Shown piece by piece: positions 16,504 to 26,500 of a DNA stretch of 57,228 nt. Each line of letters opens with the position of its first letter. The first letter of the stretch is position 1. Both the position numbers and the translations under genes were made by a program. The notes under the pieces are model-generated. The model was not told where the DNA came from, did not search any database, and saw only the letters and a list, made by a program, of their open reading frames with translations. The DNA is from Streptomyces cellostaticus (lineage in GTDB: Bacteria > Actinomycetota > Actinomycetes > Streptomycetales > Streptomycetaceae), in assembly GCF_023630175.1 (NCBI RefSeq), contig NZ_JALLIN010000049.1:1-57228 (forward strand). Reading direction: 5' to 3'.

Positions 16504-18242
16504 CCTCTGCTGCTGATTCGTTCACGTCCATTCTCTGCGCGCTGGAGCGGCTGGCGCTCGACGCGCCCACGGCCGTGGCCATCGAGACCACGACCGAGGA
16601 AGTGACCTACGCCCAGCTCTGGGAGAGGTCGGGATCGGTCGCCGCCTGGCTCCGGAACCTGCCGGAGTTCCGGCCCGGTGGGCTCCTCGGCGTGCTCTAT
16701 CCGCGTGGCGCGGAGGGCATCACCGTCCAGCTGGGCACCTGGCGGGCGGGCTGCGCGTATCTGCCCCTCGACCCGAAGCTTCCCCGCGGTCGTCTGGAAG
16801 TGATCCTGGCGGATGCTCGCCCCTTCGGCGTCCTGGCGCCTGAGGGCGAGGGAACGGCCGTGGCCACGTCCGTGCCCGTGCGCCATCCCGACAGCAGCCG
16901 CGCCGTGCCCGAGGGCTCCGGCACCGCACCCACCACCTGCGCGTACGTGATCTACACTTCGGGATCCACCGGCACCCCCAAGGGCGTGGAGGTCGGCCAC
17001 TCGAGTCTTGCCAATCTGGTCGGCTGGCACCGGCGGACGTACGACACCAAGCCCGGCACCCGGGTCGCGGCGTTCGCCGGACTGGCCTTCGACGCCACCG
17101 TCTGGGAGGTGTGGTCGACCCTGTCGAGCGGGGCGGCCCTCGTCCTTCCCGACGACAGCATCACCGTCGACGCGCTCGCCATCCGGGACTTCCTGACCAG
17201 CCGCCGCGTCGACCACTGCTTCCTCAGCACGCCTTTGGCGGAGCAACTGGTGACACTGCCTGAATCGCCTGCCACCCTGCGGATTCTCACCACAGGCGGA
17301 GACCGCCTGCGGGTCCACCCACCCGTCGACTTCCCCGCGGCGGTGCACAACCACTACGGGCCGACGGAAGCGACCGTCGTCACCACGGCCAGCGACGATC
17401 TGAGGAAGGGCGACCGCGGCTCTCTTCCGGACATCGGCCGGCCGATCTCAGGGGCGGTGGTCCGCCTGGTCGACGCGTCCGGTGCGGAGGTCACCGGGAT
17501 CGGCGAGGCCGGTGAACTATGGATCGGCGGCGCGGGGCTGGCGCTCGGTTACCGGCGGGACGAAGACCTCACCCGTGAACGGTTCCGGTGCACCGAGGAC
17601 GGTTCGCTCTGGTACCGCTCGGGAGACATCTGCCGCTGGAACCAGCACGGTCAGCTCGAGTACGTCGAGCGCCAGGACACCCAGGTGAATCTTCGCGGAC
17701 ACCGCATAGAACTGGCCGAGATCGAACAGGCGTTACTGGCGGTCGCCGAAGTGGAGCAGGCCGCGGTCGTAGTCCGCGATGACCAGTTCGGCGGATCCCT
17801 CGTCGCGTTCGTGTGCGGGGCGCCGAGTACGGGGCAGCTCCGGGCTGAGCTCAGCCGCGCGTTGCCCACATACATGGTGCCGGGGACATTCCACCGCCTG
17901 GAGGAGCTGCCGCTCAACAGCAGCGGCAAGATCGACAGAACGGCCCTGGCCCGTACCGCGATGGACGCCGGTCCCGCGACCGAGGCGGATGACGAGCCGC
18001 TCGGAGAGTCTGCGGGCACGCTCGACGCGGTGGCCGACATCTGGGGTGCCCTTCTCGGCCAGGTGCCGGTGCCCGGTGACAACTTCTTCGAGATCGGTGG
18101 GCATTCCCTGGCGGCCGCGCGGGTCACGAGTCGGGTCCGTGAGGCCTTTGGAATCGACGTCGGCCTGCAGGAGATCTTCGGGCACCCGGTCCTCTCGGAG
18201 TACGCACGCCGTGTCGACGGGCTGCGCGCAGGGAGACGGTGA
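16500..18242 (+). CDS. NRPS, A-T
   Basis: A 580-residue adenylation-carrier protein. A3 is YVIYTSGSTGTPKG near residue 152, A7 is YRSGD, A10 is NSSGKIDR, and the carrier serine is in FFEIGGHSLAAAR near 534. Pocket residues read approximately D-A-W-F-T-G-H-V-V-K. This is partly similar to some leucine codes but atypical at the fifth and seventh positions, so the substrate is left open. ATGA overlap with the A-T-C gene suggests the pair forms one functional unit. Confidence 0.92.
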   Translation: MTSAADSFTSILCALERLALDAPTAVAIETTTEEVTYAQLWERSGSVAAWLRNLPEFRPGGLLGVLYPRGAEGITVQLGTWRAGCAYLPLDPKLPRGRLEVILADARPFGVLAPEGEGTAVATSVPVRHPDSSRAVPEGSGTAPTTCAYVIYTSGSTGTPKGVEVGHSSLANLVGWHRRTYDTKPGTRVAAFAGLAFDATVWEVWSTLSSGAALVLPDDSITVDALAIRDFLTSRRVDHCFLSTPLAEQLVTLPESPATLRILTTGGDRLRVHPPVDFPAAVHNHYGPTEATVVTTASDDLRKGDRGSLPDIGRPISGAVVRLVDASGAEVTGIGEAGELWIGGAGLALGYRRDEDLTRERFRCTEDGSLWYRSGDICRWNQHGQLEYVERQDTQVNLRGHRIELAEIEQALLAVAEVEQAAVVVRDDQFGGSLVAFVCGAPSTGQLRAELSRALPTYMVPGTFHRLEELPLNSSGKIDRTALARTAMDAGPATEADDEPLGESAGTLDAVADIWGALLGQVPVPGDNFFEIGGHSLAAARVTSRVREAFGIDVGLQEIFGHPVLSEYARRVDGLRAGRR

Positions 18243-18245
18243 CCG

Positions 18246-19691
18246 ATGCGTACGATATGGCACCTGTTCGACGAACGGCGTTCGCGTGAGCCGTCCGCGC
18301 TCGCAGCCGTCGGTGACCTCAGGTACACCTACCAGGACGTTCATGAGCAGGCTCAGTTACTGGCGGCACGCATCGAACGGAGCGCGCCGCCGGGCTCCCT
18401 CCTGGCGCTGGAGGCCGACAGTGCGGTGAACGCGGCGGTCGGCTTCCTGGCCGCGGCCCGGTGCGCGTGCGCTGTCCTCCCCCTCAACGGGCAGAGCCCA
18501 CAGGCGCATCGGGAGCGGATCCTCACCGACGCCCGTCCAGCACTGCAGGTCGTGGCTGCGGACAGAGGCGACTTCGCCGTCGAGGAGACCGGCCTGGGCA
18601 CCGGCAGGGCTGCGGGGGAAACGGACCTCGCCCGTGTCGCGTACGTCATCTACACCTCCGGTTCCACGGGCCGGCCCAAGGGCGTGATGGTGCCCCACAC
18701 AGCGCTACTCACCCGCCTCTCGGGACTCGCGAGGACACCGGGGATGAAGCCGGGCGAGAGCATCCTCGCGATGACGGCGCTGTCGTTCGACATCTCGCTC
18801 GCGGAGATCCTGCTTCCGTTCGTGACCGGCGGGTACCTGATCGACGCTCCGCCGGAGGCTCGCTGGGACCCTGACGTCTTCGCCGCGGTGGTGGAGGAGA
18901 GGGAGCCCGACCTCATCCAGGCCACTCCTAGCTTCTGGCGCATGGTCCTGGCTGGAGGCTGGGCTGGCGCGCCGAAGAGCCGTATCTGGTGCGGGGGAGA
19001 GGCCCTGACGCCGGGGCTGGCGCGCCGGCTGGGGAGTCGCTCACTGGAGTTGTGGAATCTCTACGGCCCGACCGAGGCGACCATCTGGGCATCGGCCGCG
19101 CGGATCGATTCTTTCGACCCGGTGACGATCGGGTCCCCCCTCCCGGACTCGGGGCTCTGTCTGGACGGTCCTCGTGCGGAAGACGGCTCCCAGGAAGGAG
19201 AGATCCTGCTGTACGGGCCCGGGCTCGCGCTGGGGTACCTCGGCCGACCCGACCTGACGCGCGAACGGTTCCGTCTTCACGAGACCGATCAGGGACGACG
19301 GCTGGTGTACCGCACCGGTGACCGGGCGCGCCGGAGTCCTGACGGCTCCCTGACGTTTCTCGGGCGCAACGACGACCAGGTGAAACTCCGCGGCCACCGC
19401 ATCGAGTTGGGTGAGGTCGAGGCGGTGCTGGAAGAGCACCCCCACGTCTCTGCCGCGGTCGTTCTCCTGCGCGATGCCGAGCGCCCGGAGCGCAGTCATC
19501 TCGAGGCTTTCGTCGCCGCGGGGCCCGCTGCCGACAAGGCCGACATCCGGCGTTGGGTGCGTGACCGGCTGCCTGTCGCGCAGTGCCCGACGAAGATATC
19601 CCTCCATCCTTCGCTGCCGCGTACCAGCGCGGGCAAGGTGGACCGGGTCCGACTGGCGAACCTCACACACCAAGGTGCTTTACATGAGTGA
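18246..19691 (+). CDS. NRPS, stand-alone adenylation domain
   Basis: A 481-residue lone A domain with YVIYTSGSTGRPKG, YRTGDRAR and the A10 lysine in TSAGKVDR. There is no carrier domain. Pocket residues read D-I-A-Q-W-G-L-I-W-K, close to glycine-type codes of the D-I-L-Q-x-G-L-I-W-K form. It must load a carrier in trans. The best candidate is the N-terminal carrier of the MbtH-T-C-A-T-TE protein, which has no A domain of its own. That pairing is inference. Confidence 0.9.
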   Translation: MRTIWHLFDERRSREPSALAAVGDLRYTYQDVHEQAQLLAARIERSAPPGSLLALEADSAVNAAVGFLAAARCACAVLPLNGQSPQAHRERILTDARPALQVVAADRGDFAVEETGLGTGRAAGETDLARVAYVIYTSGSTGRPKGVMVPHTALLTRLSGLARTPGMKPGESILAMTALSFDISLAEILLPFVTGGYLIDAPPEARWDPDVFAAVVEEREPDLIQATPSFWRMVLAGGWAGAPKSRIWCGGEALTPGLARRLGSRSLELWNLYGPTEATIWASAARIDSFDPVTIGSPLPDSGLCLDGPRAEDGSQEGEILLYGPGLALGYLGRPDLTRERFRLHETDQGRRLVYRTGDRARRSPDGSLTFLGRNDDQVKLRGHRIELGEVEAVLEEHPHVSAAVVLLRDAERPERSHLEAFVAAGPAADKADIRRWVRDRLPVAQCPTKISLHPSLPRTSAGKVDRVRLANLTHQGALHE

Positions 19692-20649
19692 TTACGCGAT
19701 CGAACTCGACAACCTGTCGCGCGTCTTCCGGGCCGGTCAAGGCAAGACAAAACGCGCCGTTGACCAGCTGTCACTGCGTATCGAGCGCGGAGAGATGTTC
19801 GGCCTGCTGGGCCCCAACGGTGCCGGCAAGACCAGCACGGTCAAGATCCTCATGACCGTGCTTCTGCCGACCTCGGGGCACGCGCGCATCCTGGGTGACG
19901 ACGTCGTGGCCCAGGTCGAGCGGGTCCGTCGCCGGACCGGCGTGATCCTGGGCGGTGACGCGGGCCTGTACGCGCGTCTGTCCGCGCGGGACAACCTTCT
20001 GCTCTTCGCCGACTTGTACGGCATTCCCTACCGTGAGCAGAAGCGGCGCATCGGCGAACTGCTCGACATGGTGGGTCTGCTCAAGAGCGAGCGGACCCGT
20101 GTCGAGGCGTTCTCCCGCGGGATGAAGCAGCGGCTGCACATCGCCCGCGGCCTGCTACACGATCCCGAGGTCGTCATCCTGGACGAACCCAGTAACGGAA
20201 TCGACCCGGTGGGCGCGCGCGAGCTGCGGGAACTGGTACGGGGAACCGTCCGGGATGGGCGGACCGTCCTGATGACCACGCACTACATGTTCGAGGCCGA
20301 CGAGCTGTGCGACCGGGTCGCCGTGATGCGTGGCGGGAGGAAGATCGCCGAGGGCACGCCGGAGTCGCTGAAGAAGCAGACGGACGGACAGGTCGTCCTG
20401 TCTCTGGACATCATCGGCGTCGGTGAGCCGGATCTCGACCGGCTTCGGTTGCTGCCCGGCGTAGGTTCCCTGAGTGTGGCCGAAGTAGACGGCAGCCAGC
20501 GTCTCGACCTGCACTGCGATCAGCAGACCGATGTCACGGCGGCGGTCATGGCAGAGCTGCGTCATCTCAATGTGCTGCGTGTGTCGAAGCGTGAGCCGAC
20601 GCTTGAGGACGCCTACATTTCCCTGGTTTCGGGTGGTGATGACGCATGA
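19684..20649 (+). CDS. ABC exporter ATPase (DrrA-like)
   Basis: A 321-residue ATPase: Walker A GPNGAGKTST, signature FSRGMKQRLHIARGLL, Walker B VVILDEPSNGIDP, and the H-loop in MTTHYMFEADEL. The C-terminal extension is typical of the DrrA/NodI group. The ATG at 19684 overlaps the A-domain gene, and two ABC-2 permease genes follow with overlaps. The trio probably exports the cluster product and may give self-protection. Confidence 0.92.
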   Translation: MSDYAIELDNLSRVFRAGQGKTKRAVDQLSLRIERGEMFGLLGPNGAGKTSTVKILMTVLLPTSGHARILGDDVVAQVERVRRRTGVILGGDAGLYARLSARDNLLLFADLYGIPYREQKRRIGELLDMVGLLKSERTRVEAFSRGMKQRLHIARGLLHDPEVVILDEPSNGIDPVGARELRELVRGTVRDGRTVLMTTHYMFEADELCDRVAVMRGGRKIAEGTPESLKKQTDGQVVLSLDIIGVGEPDLDRLRLLPGVGSLSVAEVDGSQRLDLHCDQQTDVTAAVMAELRHLNVLRVSKREPTLEDAYISLVSGGDDA

Positions 20650-21443
20650 ACGTCCTGACCCGACGTGTCGCCAGCTCGACGCTGGTCATCTCGCGCGGGT
20701 GGCTGCTGGAGCTCCGCCAGCTGATGCGGTCCCGGCTGTACCTGGTGACAGCCGTGATCCTTCCCCTGGTGTTCGCCTCGCTCGCGCACTACATGTTCGC
20801 CGGTTCGCACCGGACGGAGGGGCCGCTCGTCATCGCGTTGAGCGCAGGCCTGATGGGCATGTGGTCCACCACGCTGATGGGATCCGGCAGCGCCATCAAC
20901 CGGCTCCGCTTCATGCAGGTGCTCGAGCCCCTGGTCGCCTGTCCCACGTCCACTTTTCTGTTCTCCGTCCCCTTCGCGCTCGCCACGGCCTCGATGGGGA
21001 TCTACTCGCTCGGGGCCACCCTGGTCTGGAGCACGCTCTTCTTCGGAATGCCAGTGGAGTTGGCGAGCCCCCTGCTCTTCGCGGTCGCCCTGCTGGTCAC
21101 CGTGGTCTCGCTGGCGCTGCTCGGGCTGCTGCTGGCCTCTGCGTTCATCCTGTACCCCACGGCGCAGTCCCTGGCGAACTTCTTCGAGTACCCGATCTGG
21201 ATGCTGAGCGGTGTGCTGGTGCCCGTGAGCTCACTGCCCGAACCGGTGCGGTACCTCGCCGATGTGCTTGCCCCGTCCTGGGGCGTGAAGGCGATCATGC
21301 GCTCCGCCACGGGTGAGGGCGGCACGCTTCCGGCGGTGCTGGCCTGTTCGCTTCTCTCCGTTCTCTACGCCCTGATCACACTCATACTGCTGAGGAGGTT
21401 CGAATGGTTGGCACGCTCCAGCGGAACGTTGGCGCTTCAGTGA
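20646..21443 (+). CDS. ABC-2 type exporter permease 1
   Basis: A 265-residue integral membrane protein with about six hydrophobic segments (for example LVTAVILPLVFASLAHYMF and ALLGLLLASAFILY) and the cytoplasmic N-terminal helix typical of DrrB-like permeases. The PIWMLSGVLVPVSSLP segment matches the ABC-2 signature region. ATGA overlap with the ATPase gene. Confidence 0.88.
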   Translation: MNVLTRRVASSTLVISRGWLLELRQLMRSRLYLVTAVILPLVFASLAHYMFAGSHRTEGPLVIALSAGLMGMWSTTLMGSGSAINRLRFMQVLEPLVACPTSTFLFSVPFALATASMGIYSLGATLVWSTLFFGMPVELASPLLFAVALLVTVVSLALLGLLLASAFILYPTAQSLANFFEYPIWMLSGVLVPVSSLPEPVRYLADVLAPSWGVKAIMRSATGEGGTLPAVLACSLLSVLYALITLILLRRFEWLARSSGTLALQ

Positions 21444-22216
21444 CGCTTCGACTGTTCTTCGCGGCCGGCTGGCGTTCCCACATGGCGCTGTTCCGATGGA
21501 TGCGGCCGTCGGCGTTCTTTCCCACCGTGATCGGTGTGCCCACCGTGCAACTGATCTGGTTCGTCTATCTCGGCCACTACGTCGGCACACATCCGGTCGC
21601 CTACTACGCCGTGGGCAACGCCCTGCACGCCTGCGCCATCGCGGGCCTGTTCGCCCCGGCCATGTCCATCCAGGGAGAGCGGTTCAGCGGGACCCTGACC
21701 GCGGTGCTCGCCACCCCTGCCCGAAGAAGCGTCATGTTCCTCGGCCGGGTCGTTCCCGCCGTTCTGATCGGCTTCCTCACCTCCGTCGTCATGCTCGCCC
21801 TGGGCGTGGTCGTGGCCGATGTGGAGCTGCCCTGGGCCCGGCTTCCGCAACTCGTCGGCGCTGTCCTCGTGACGACGGCCTCGTGCTGTGCCTTCGGGCT
21901 GCTGATCGGCGCCATCGGCCTGCGCACCCGGGAAGCGATCCTGATCGCGAACCTGACCTCCTACCTCATGCTGCTGGTCTGCGGCGTCAATGTGCCTCTG
22001 GAGAGCCTGCCGGACTGGCTGCAGGTGGTGGGTCGGCTCATGCCGATGACGCACGGGATCCAAGCCGCCCGAGAGGTACTCGCGGGGACCACGGGTGCCG
22101 GGGGACTGATGCTCCTCGAGTTCCTCAAAGCGTTGGTCTACCTGGGCATCGCGCTCGTGGTGCTGCGGGTTCTGGAGCAGAACAGCCGTCGCCATGCTGT
22201 TCTCGACGAGATGTGA
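21404..22216 (+). CDS. ABC-2 type exporter permease 2
   Basis: A 270-residue permease with about six membrane segments (for example VPAVLIGFLTSVVMLALGV and LTSYLMLLVCGVNVPL) and the ABC-2 signature region near NVPLESLPDWLQ. The ATG at 21404 overlaps permease 1 by 40 nt but has a strong GAGGAGG site; a GTG at 21440 is the alternative. It probably forms a heterodimeric channel with permease 1. Confidence 0.85.
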   Translation: MVGTLQRNVGASVTLRLFFAAGWRSHMALFRWMRPSAFFPTVIGVPTVQLIWFVYLGHYVGTHPVAYYAVGNALHACAIAGLFAPAMSIQGERFSGTLTAVLATPARRSVMFLGRVVPAVLIGFLTSVVMLALGVVVADVELPWARLPQLVGAVLVTTASCCAFGLLIGAIGLRTREAILIANLTSYLMLLVCGVNVPLESLPDWLQVVGRLMPMTHGIQAAREVLAGTTGAGGLMLLEFLKALVYLGIALVVLRVLEQNSRRHAVLDEM

Positions 22217-23524
22217 GTGTGCCCCGTCATGTCGATCATCGCAGTCGCGCCTTTGACCTTCGGGCAGTTGTCATTGTGGAGGTCCATTCAGGACTTGAGC
22301 GCCGACAATCTCAGCGTGGCCAACCTCCATCGGGTCTGGGCGCTGCCCGGAGACTGCTCACTGACCGGCCTGGAATCAGCGCTGTCCCACCTGGTGGAGC
22401 GTCATGAGGCGCTCCGGACGAAGTTCCGCAGATCGGGACCGCGCGGGATCGAGCAGGAGGTCTGGGCCGCTGATCCCGTCCGCCTGGAGGTGCTGGAGGC
22501 GGATGAGGACGCGGAGCAGAAAGCGGCGGAGGCGGCGCGTCGCCTCGCCGCGCAGCCCTTCGACCTGGGCAGTGAGTTCCTTTGGCGTGCTGTGGCTCTC
22601 TGCCGGGGCGGGCAGCCACGCTACCTCTGCTTGAGCGTCCATCACATGGCCGCCGACCGCGTGTCACTGGGGCTGCTGCACGACGACCTGTGCACGCTGC
22701 TCTCGGGCGGGTCGTTCGAAGCGCCTGCTGCCACGCCGCGTGCCGTGGCGGAGACGCAGCAGTCCGAGGCATGGGCCGTGCGCAGAGCCGCCGCTGTCGA
22801 CCACTGGTGCAAGACGCTGCAGGCGGCGCCGCCGCCGGTTCCTCCTGCCGGGCCGCACGCGCTGATGTTCTCCGGCGTTCTCCGCTCCGCGCCGGCACTC
22901 GACGCCGCCGTGACCTTTGCTGACGGGCTCGGCATTTCCCTGCACAGTGCCGTCCTCGCCGTACTGTGCGAGACGATTGCCGCGCGGACGGGCGAAAAGC
23001 GCATGCTGATCGGACTGATGGCGGGCAACCGGAACGACTCCGAGTCCCGGTCCCTGGTGGCCTCGCAGAACCAGTTGGTCCCCTTCCTGGCCGAGGTGGA
23101 CGGGAAGAGCGATGCCGACTCGTTCGCTCGCCGGATCCACTGGAAGACGCTGCTGGCCTACCGACACGGTTCATTCGACGTCGACGACGTGGAGCCGCTC
23201 GCGCAGAAGTACGGGCGTCACGGCAACGGAGACGGCTTCGATTACATCTTCAACTTCTCGCAGACTCCGGTGGGCTCGGCCGTCGGCGGGTCCGCAAGCC
23301 CCGAGAGCGAGATCGAGGTTTCTTCCGAGGGGCGAGACATCGGCTACCCGCTGTATTTCCAAGCCGGCACCTCCCCGGACCTGCTGTGGTGTCAGCTGAG
23401 CTTGCGCAAGGAGGCGGCAGGGGTGAGCGGCAAGGACGAAACCCGATTCGTCCAGGAGACGAGGGAATTCCTGGAGACGTTCCAGCGCATACTGATGGGA
23501 AAAGGCAGTGCCCAGCCCATTTGA
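22217..23524 (+). CDS. Stand-alone condensation-domain protein with altered active site
   Basis: A protein of about 435 residues with the two-lobed condensation fold. An N-terminal P-L-T-F-G-Q-L-S-L-W opening comes first. The active-site motif LSVHHMAADRVSL has Arg where HHxxxDG has Gly. A C-terminal lobe follows, with FDYIFNFSQTP near the usual solvent-channel region. The second His and the Asp are kept, so catalysis may be retained, but the Gly-to-Arg change sits where NRPS C domains are nearly invariant. It could catalyse a trans condensation, ester formation or transfer to a non-carrier nucleophile. GTG 22217 follows the permease stop; ATG 22229 is possible. Confidence 0.82.
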   Translation: MCPVMSIIAVAPLTFGQLSLWRSIQDLSADNLSVANLHRVWALPGDCSLTGLESALSHLVERHEALRTKFRRSGPRGIEQEVWAADPVRLEVLEADEDAEQKAAEAARRLAAQPFDLGSEFLWRAVALCRGGQPRYLCLSVHHMAADRVSLGLLHDDLCTLLSGGSFEAPAATPRAVAETQQSEAWAVRRAAAVDHWCKTLQAAPPPVPPAGPHALMFSGVLRSAPALDAAVTFADGLGISLHSAVLAVLCETIAARTGEKRMLIGLMAGNRNDSESRSLVASQNQLVPFLAEVDGKSDADSFARRIHWKTLLAYRHGSFDVDDVEPLAQKYGRHGNGDGFDYIFNFSQTPVGSAVGGSASPESEIEVSSEGRDIGYPLYFQAGTSPDLLWCQLSLRKEAAGVSGKDETRFVQETREFLETFQRILMGKGSAQPI

Positions 23525-26500
23525 GAAGGAGTCCGGGCGCTACTCGGTCCTCGTGAACAAGCAGGGTGACCACTCCCTGTGGCCGACGGAACTCATGATT
23601 CCGGCGGGCTGGCGCTCCGTCCATGTCGACGACACCAGGGATGCGTGTCTCCGATACGTTGAGACGGGACGAGCCGGGCCACGCCGTACCGCCCCACCGG
23701 CGGCGGTACCGGCTGCCGTGGCCGCCCCGGACGACCGGCAGAGTGAGCGTCCAAAGGCTCCGCCCCGCGGATCGTCCGGGAAACTCTCCAGGAACGCGCA
23801 GGAGGAGAGGCTCCTCCGCATCTTCGCCGACCTGCTCGGCCTGGCCGAGGTGGGGACGGACGACGACTTCTTCGAACTCGGCGGCCAGTCCCTGCTGGCG
23901 GCCAAGTTGATCAGCCATGTCCGAGCGGAGTTCGGGGCGGATCTGGCCCTGCGCGACCTGTTCCGCTCGCCTACGGTCGCCGGGCTGCTGGACCGGATCG
24001 CTTCTCGCGACGACATGGGACCCACCCCGCCCCGGATCGGACCGGTTGTTCACGGCGATGTCGCACCCCTGTCCTTCGCCCAGCAGCGCATATGGCTGCT
24101 CGATCAACTGGAGGGGCCGAGCGCCACGTACAACGTCACGGAAGCGTTCCGGCTCAACGGCGAGCTGGACGTCCAGGCGCTTCGAGCGGCCCTGGGCGAC
24201 GTGGTGGCCCGCCATGACACGCTCCGGACGGTGTACGAGTCGCGTGACGGCGAGGCCGTCCAACGCGTCATCCCTGCCGAACGGGCGACACCCGAGCTGA
24301 AAGTCGTCACCTGCGAAGCGGAGGAAGTGCCCCGGCGGCTGGCCGAGGCCGTCGGCGGCGTGTTCCGGCTGAGCGCCGAACTCCCGGTGCGCGGAGTGCT
24401 CCTTCGCGTCGCTGCGGACGCCTACGTCTTCGTGCTGACGGTGCATCACATAGCTTGTGACGGCTGGTCGATGCTTCCCCTGAAAGCCGACCTCGGCACC
24501 GCCTACGCCGTGCGCAGGGCGGGCCGTCGCCCGGAGTGGGATCCCCTTTCCGTGCGGTACGTGGATTACTCGGTGTGGCAGCGCGAGCTGCTCGGCCAAG
24601 CCTCCGCCCCGCGAACCCTGCTCGCCGGACAACTTGCCTTCTGGCGCGGGACGCTGAAGGGTGCTCCCGAGGAACTGCCGCTGCCCACCGACCGGAAGCG
24701 CCCGACGGAGCCCACTTACGCGGGCTCCGTGGTGCCGTTCTCCATCGGAGCAGACCTGCACGCCCGCTTGATCCAGGTCGCGCGCGACAATGACACGACG
24801 CTCTTCATGGTGCTGCATGCCGGTTTGGCGGCGCTGCTCACGAGAATCGGTGCCGGGACGGATCTCCCCATTGGCACCGCCGTGGCCGGGCGCGAGGCGC
24901 CTGAACTCGACGACCTTGTAGGGTTCTTCGTCAACACGATCGTGCTCCGCACCGACACGTCCGACAATCCGTCCTTCCGCGCGTTGCTGGCCCGTGTCCG
25001 AGAGCTCGACCTGGCGGCGTTCGGGCACCAGAGCGTTCCCTTTCAGAGCCTGGTCGAGCACCTGAGGCCGACCCGGGAGACTGCCAGGCACCCCCTGTTC
25101 CAGGTGTTTCTGCTCCTGCAGAACAACGCGCAGGGCGAGCTGAACCTTGACGGAGTGGCGGTGGCGCCGGAGCCGGTGCCTTCGCGCACCGCGAAGTTCG
25201 ACCTCTCCGTGTACTTCACGGAGGAGGGAACGGTGGACCTCCGGCCGGCCGGTCTGGCGGGATCCGTCGAATACGCGGCCGATCTGTTCAACCGTTCCAC
25301 GGTGGAACGCCTCGTCGAGGCCCTGGTGTGTGTCCTGGAGTCCGTGGCCGAGGATCCCGACCGGACCATCGGCGATCTGCGGGTGTTGCCGGAGGACCGG
25401 CAGCAGCGGCTGCTGGACATGTGGAACGGCGAGAAGCAGCCGCTGCCGGCCATGACCTTGCCCGATGCCTTCGAGGCCCAGGCAACGCTCACCCCTGAAC
25501 GCACGGCGGTTGTCTGCGGCGACACCCGTATGTCCTACGCGCAGTTCCGGACCGAGGTCCGGCGTCTGGCACGAGCGCTGAGAGGACGAGGGATCGGTCC
25601 GGGCCGGCTGGTTGCTGTCGCGCTGCCCCGCTGCTGCAAACTGGTGATCGCCGTGCACGCGGTCCAGCTGGCGGGTGCGGCCTACTTGCCCCTCGACCCG
25701 AGCGACCCGCCCGCTCGCACCGAAGTGGTCCTGTCGGATGCGGATCCGGGGTTCGTGCTGACGCCGGAGTCCTACGCCTCGCTGATGGACGAGCCGGTGG
25801 CCGATGCCGATGTGCCGGGCTTTTCGGGGCCGTCGCCGGACGACCTGGCCTACGTCCTCTATACGTCCGGGTCGACCGGCCGCCCCAAGGGGGTGAAGAT
25901 CACCCACGCGGGAATCCTGAATCGTCTGCTGTGGATGCAGCGGCGGTTCGCTCTCGACGGGACTGACCGGGTTCTGCAGAAGACTCCGTCCAGCTTCGAC
26001 GTGTCGGTATGGGAGTTCTTCTGGCCGCTGATGGCGGGAGCGACACTTGTGGTCGCACGGCCGGAGGGGCACAAGGACCCGGCTTACCTGACGTCGCTCA
26101 TCGAGCGGGAACGGGTGACCACCGCGCACTTCGTCCCCTCCATGCTCGACGTCTTCCTCCGGTCGGCGGAGGCATCACGCTGCGGCACGCTGCGCCGGGT
26201 CATATGCAGTGGAGAGGCGCTGTCCGCCGCCCTGGCGCGGCGCTTCTTCCAGCTGTTCGACGCCGAGCTCCACAACCTGTACGGGCCCACCGAGGCATCC
26301 GTGGACGTGACGCACTGGCGATGCCGTCCTGAGCACGACGGTGACACCGTGCCGATCGGTACCCCGATCACCAACACCCGGGTGTACGTGCTGGACGAGA
26401 GGCTGCATCCGACGCTGCCCGGAACGGTGGGTGAGCTGTACCTCGCAGGAGTGCAGTTGGCGCAGGGTTACCTCAACCGCGCCGGGCTCACCGCCGAGCG

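Noticed and set aside
23250..26129. 959-codon minus-strand open frame opposite the NRPS
   Set aside because: Antisense to well-conserved MbtH, carrier, condensation and adenylation motifs; no ribosome site or recognisable domain.
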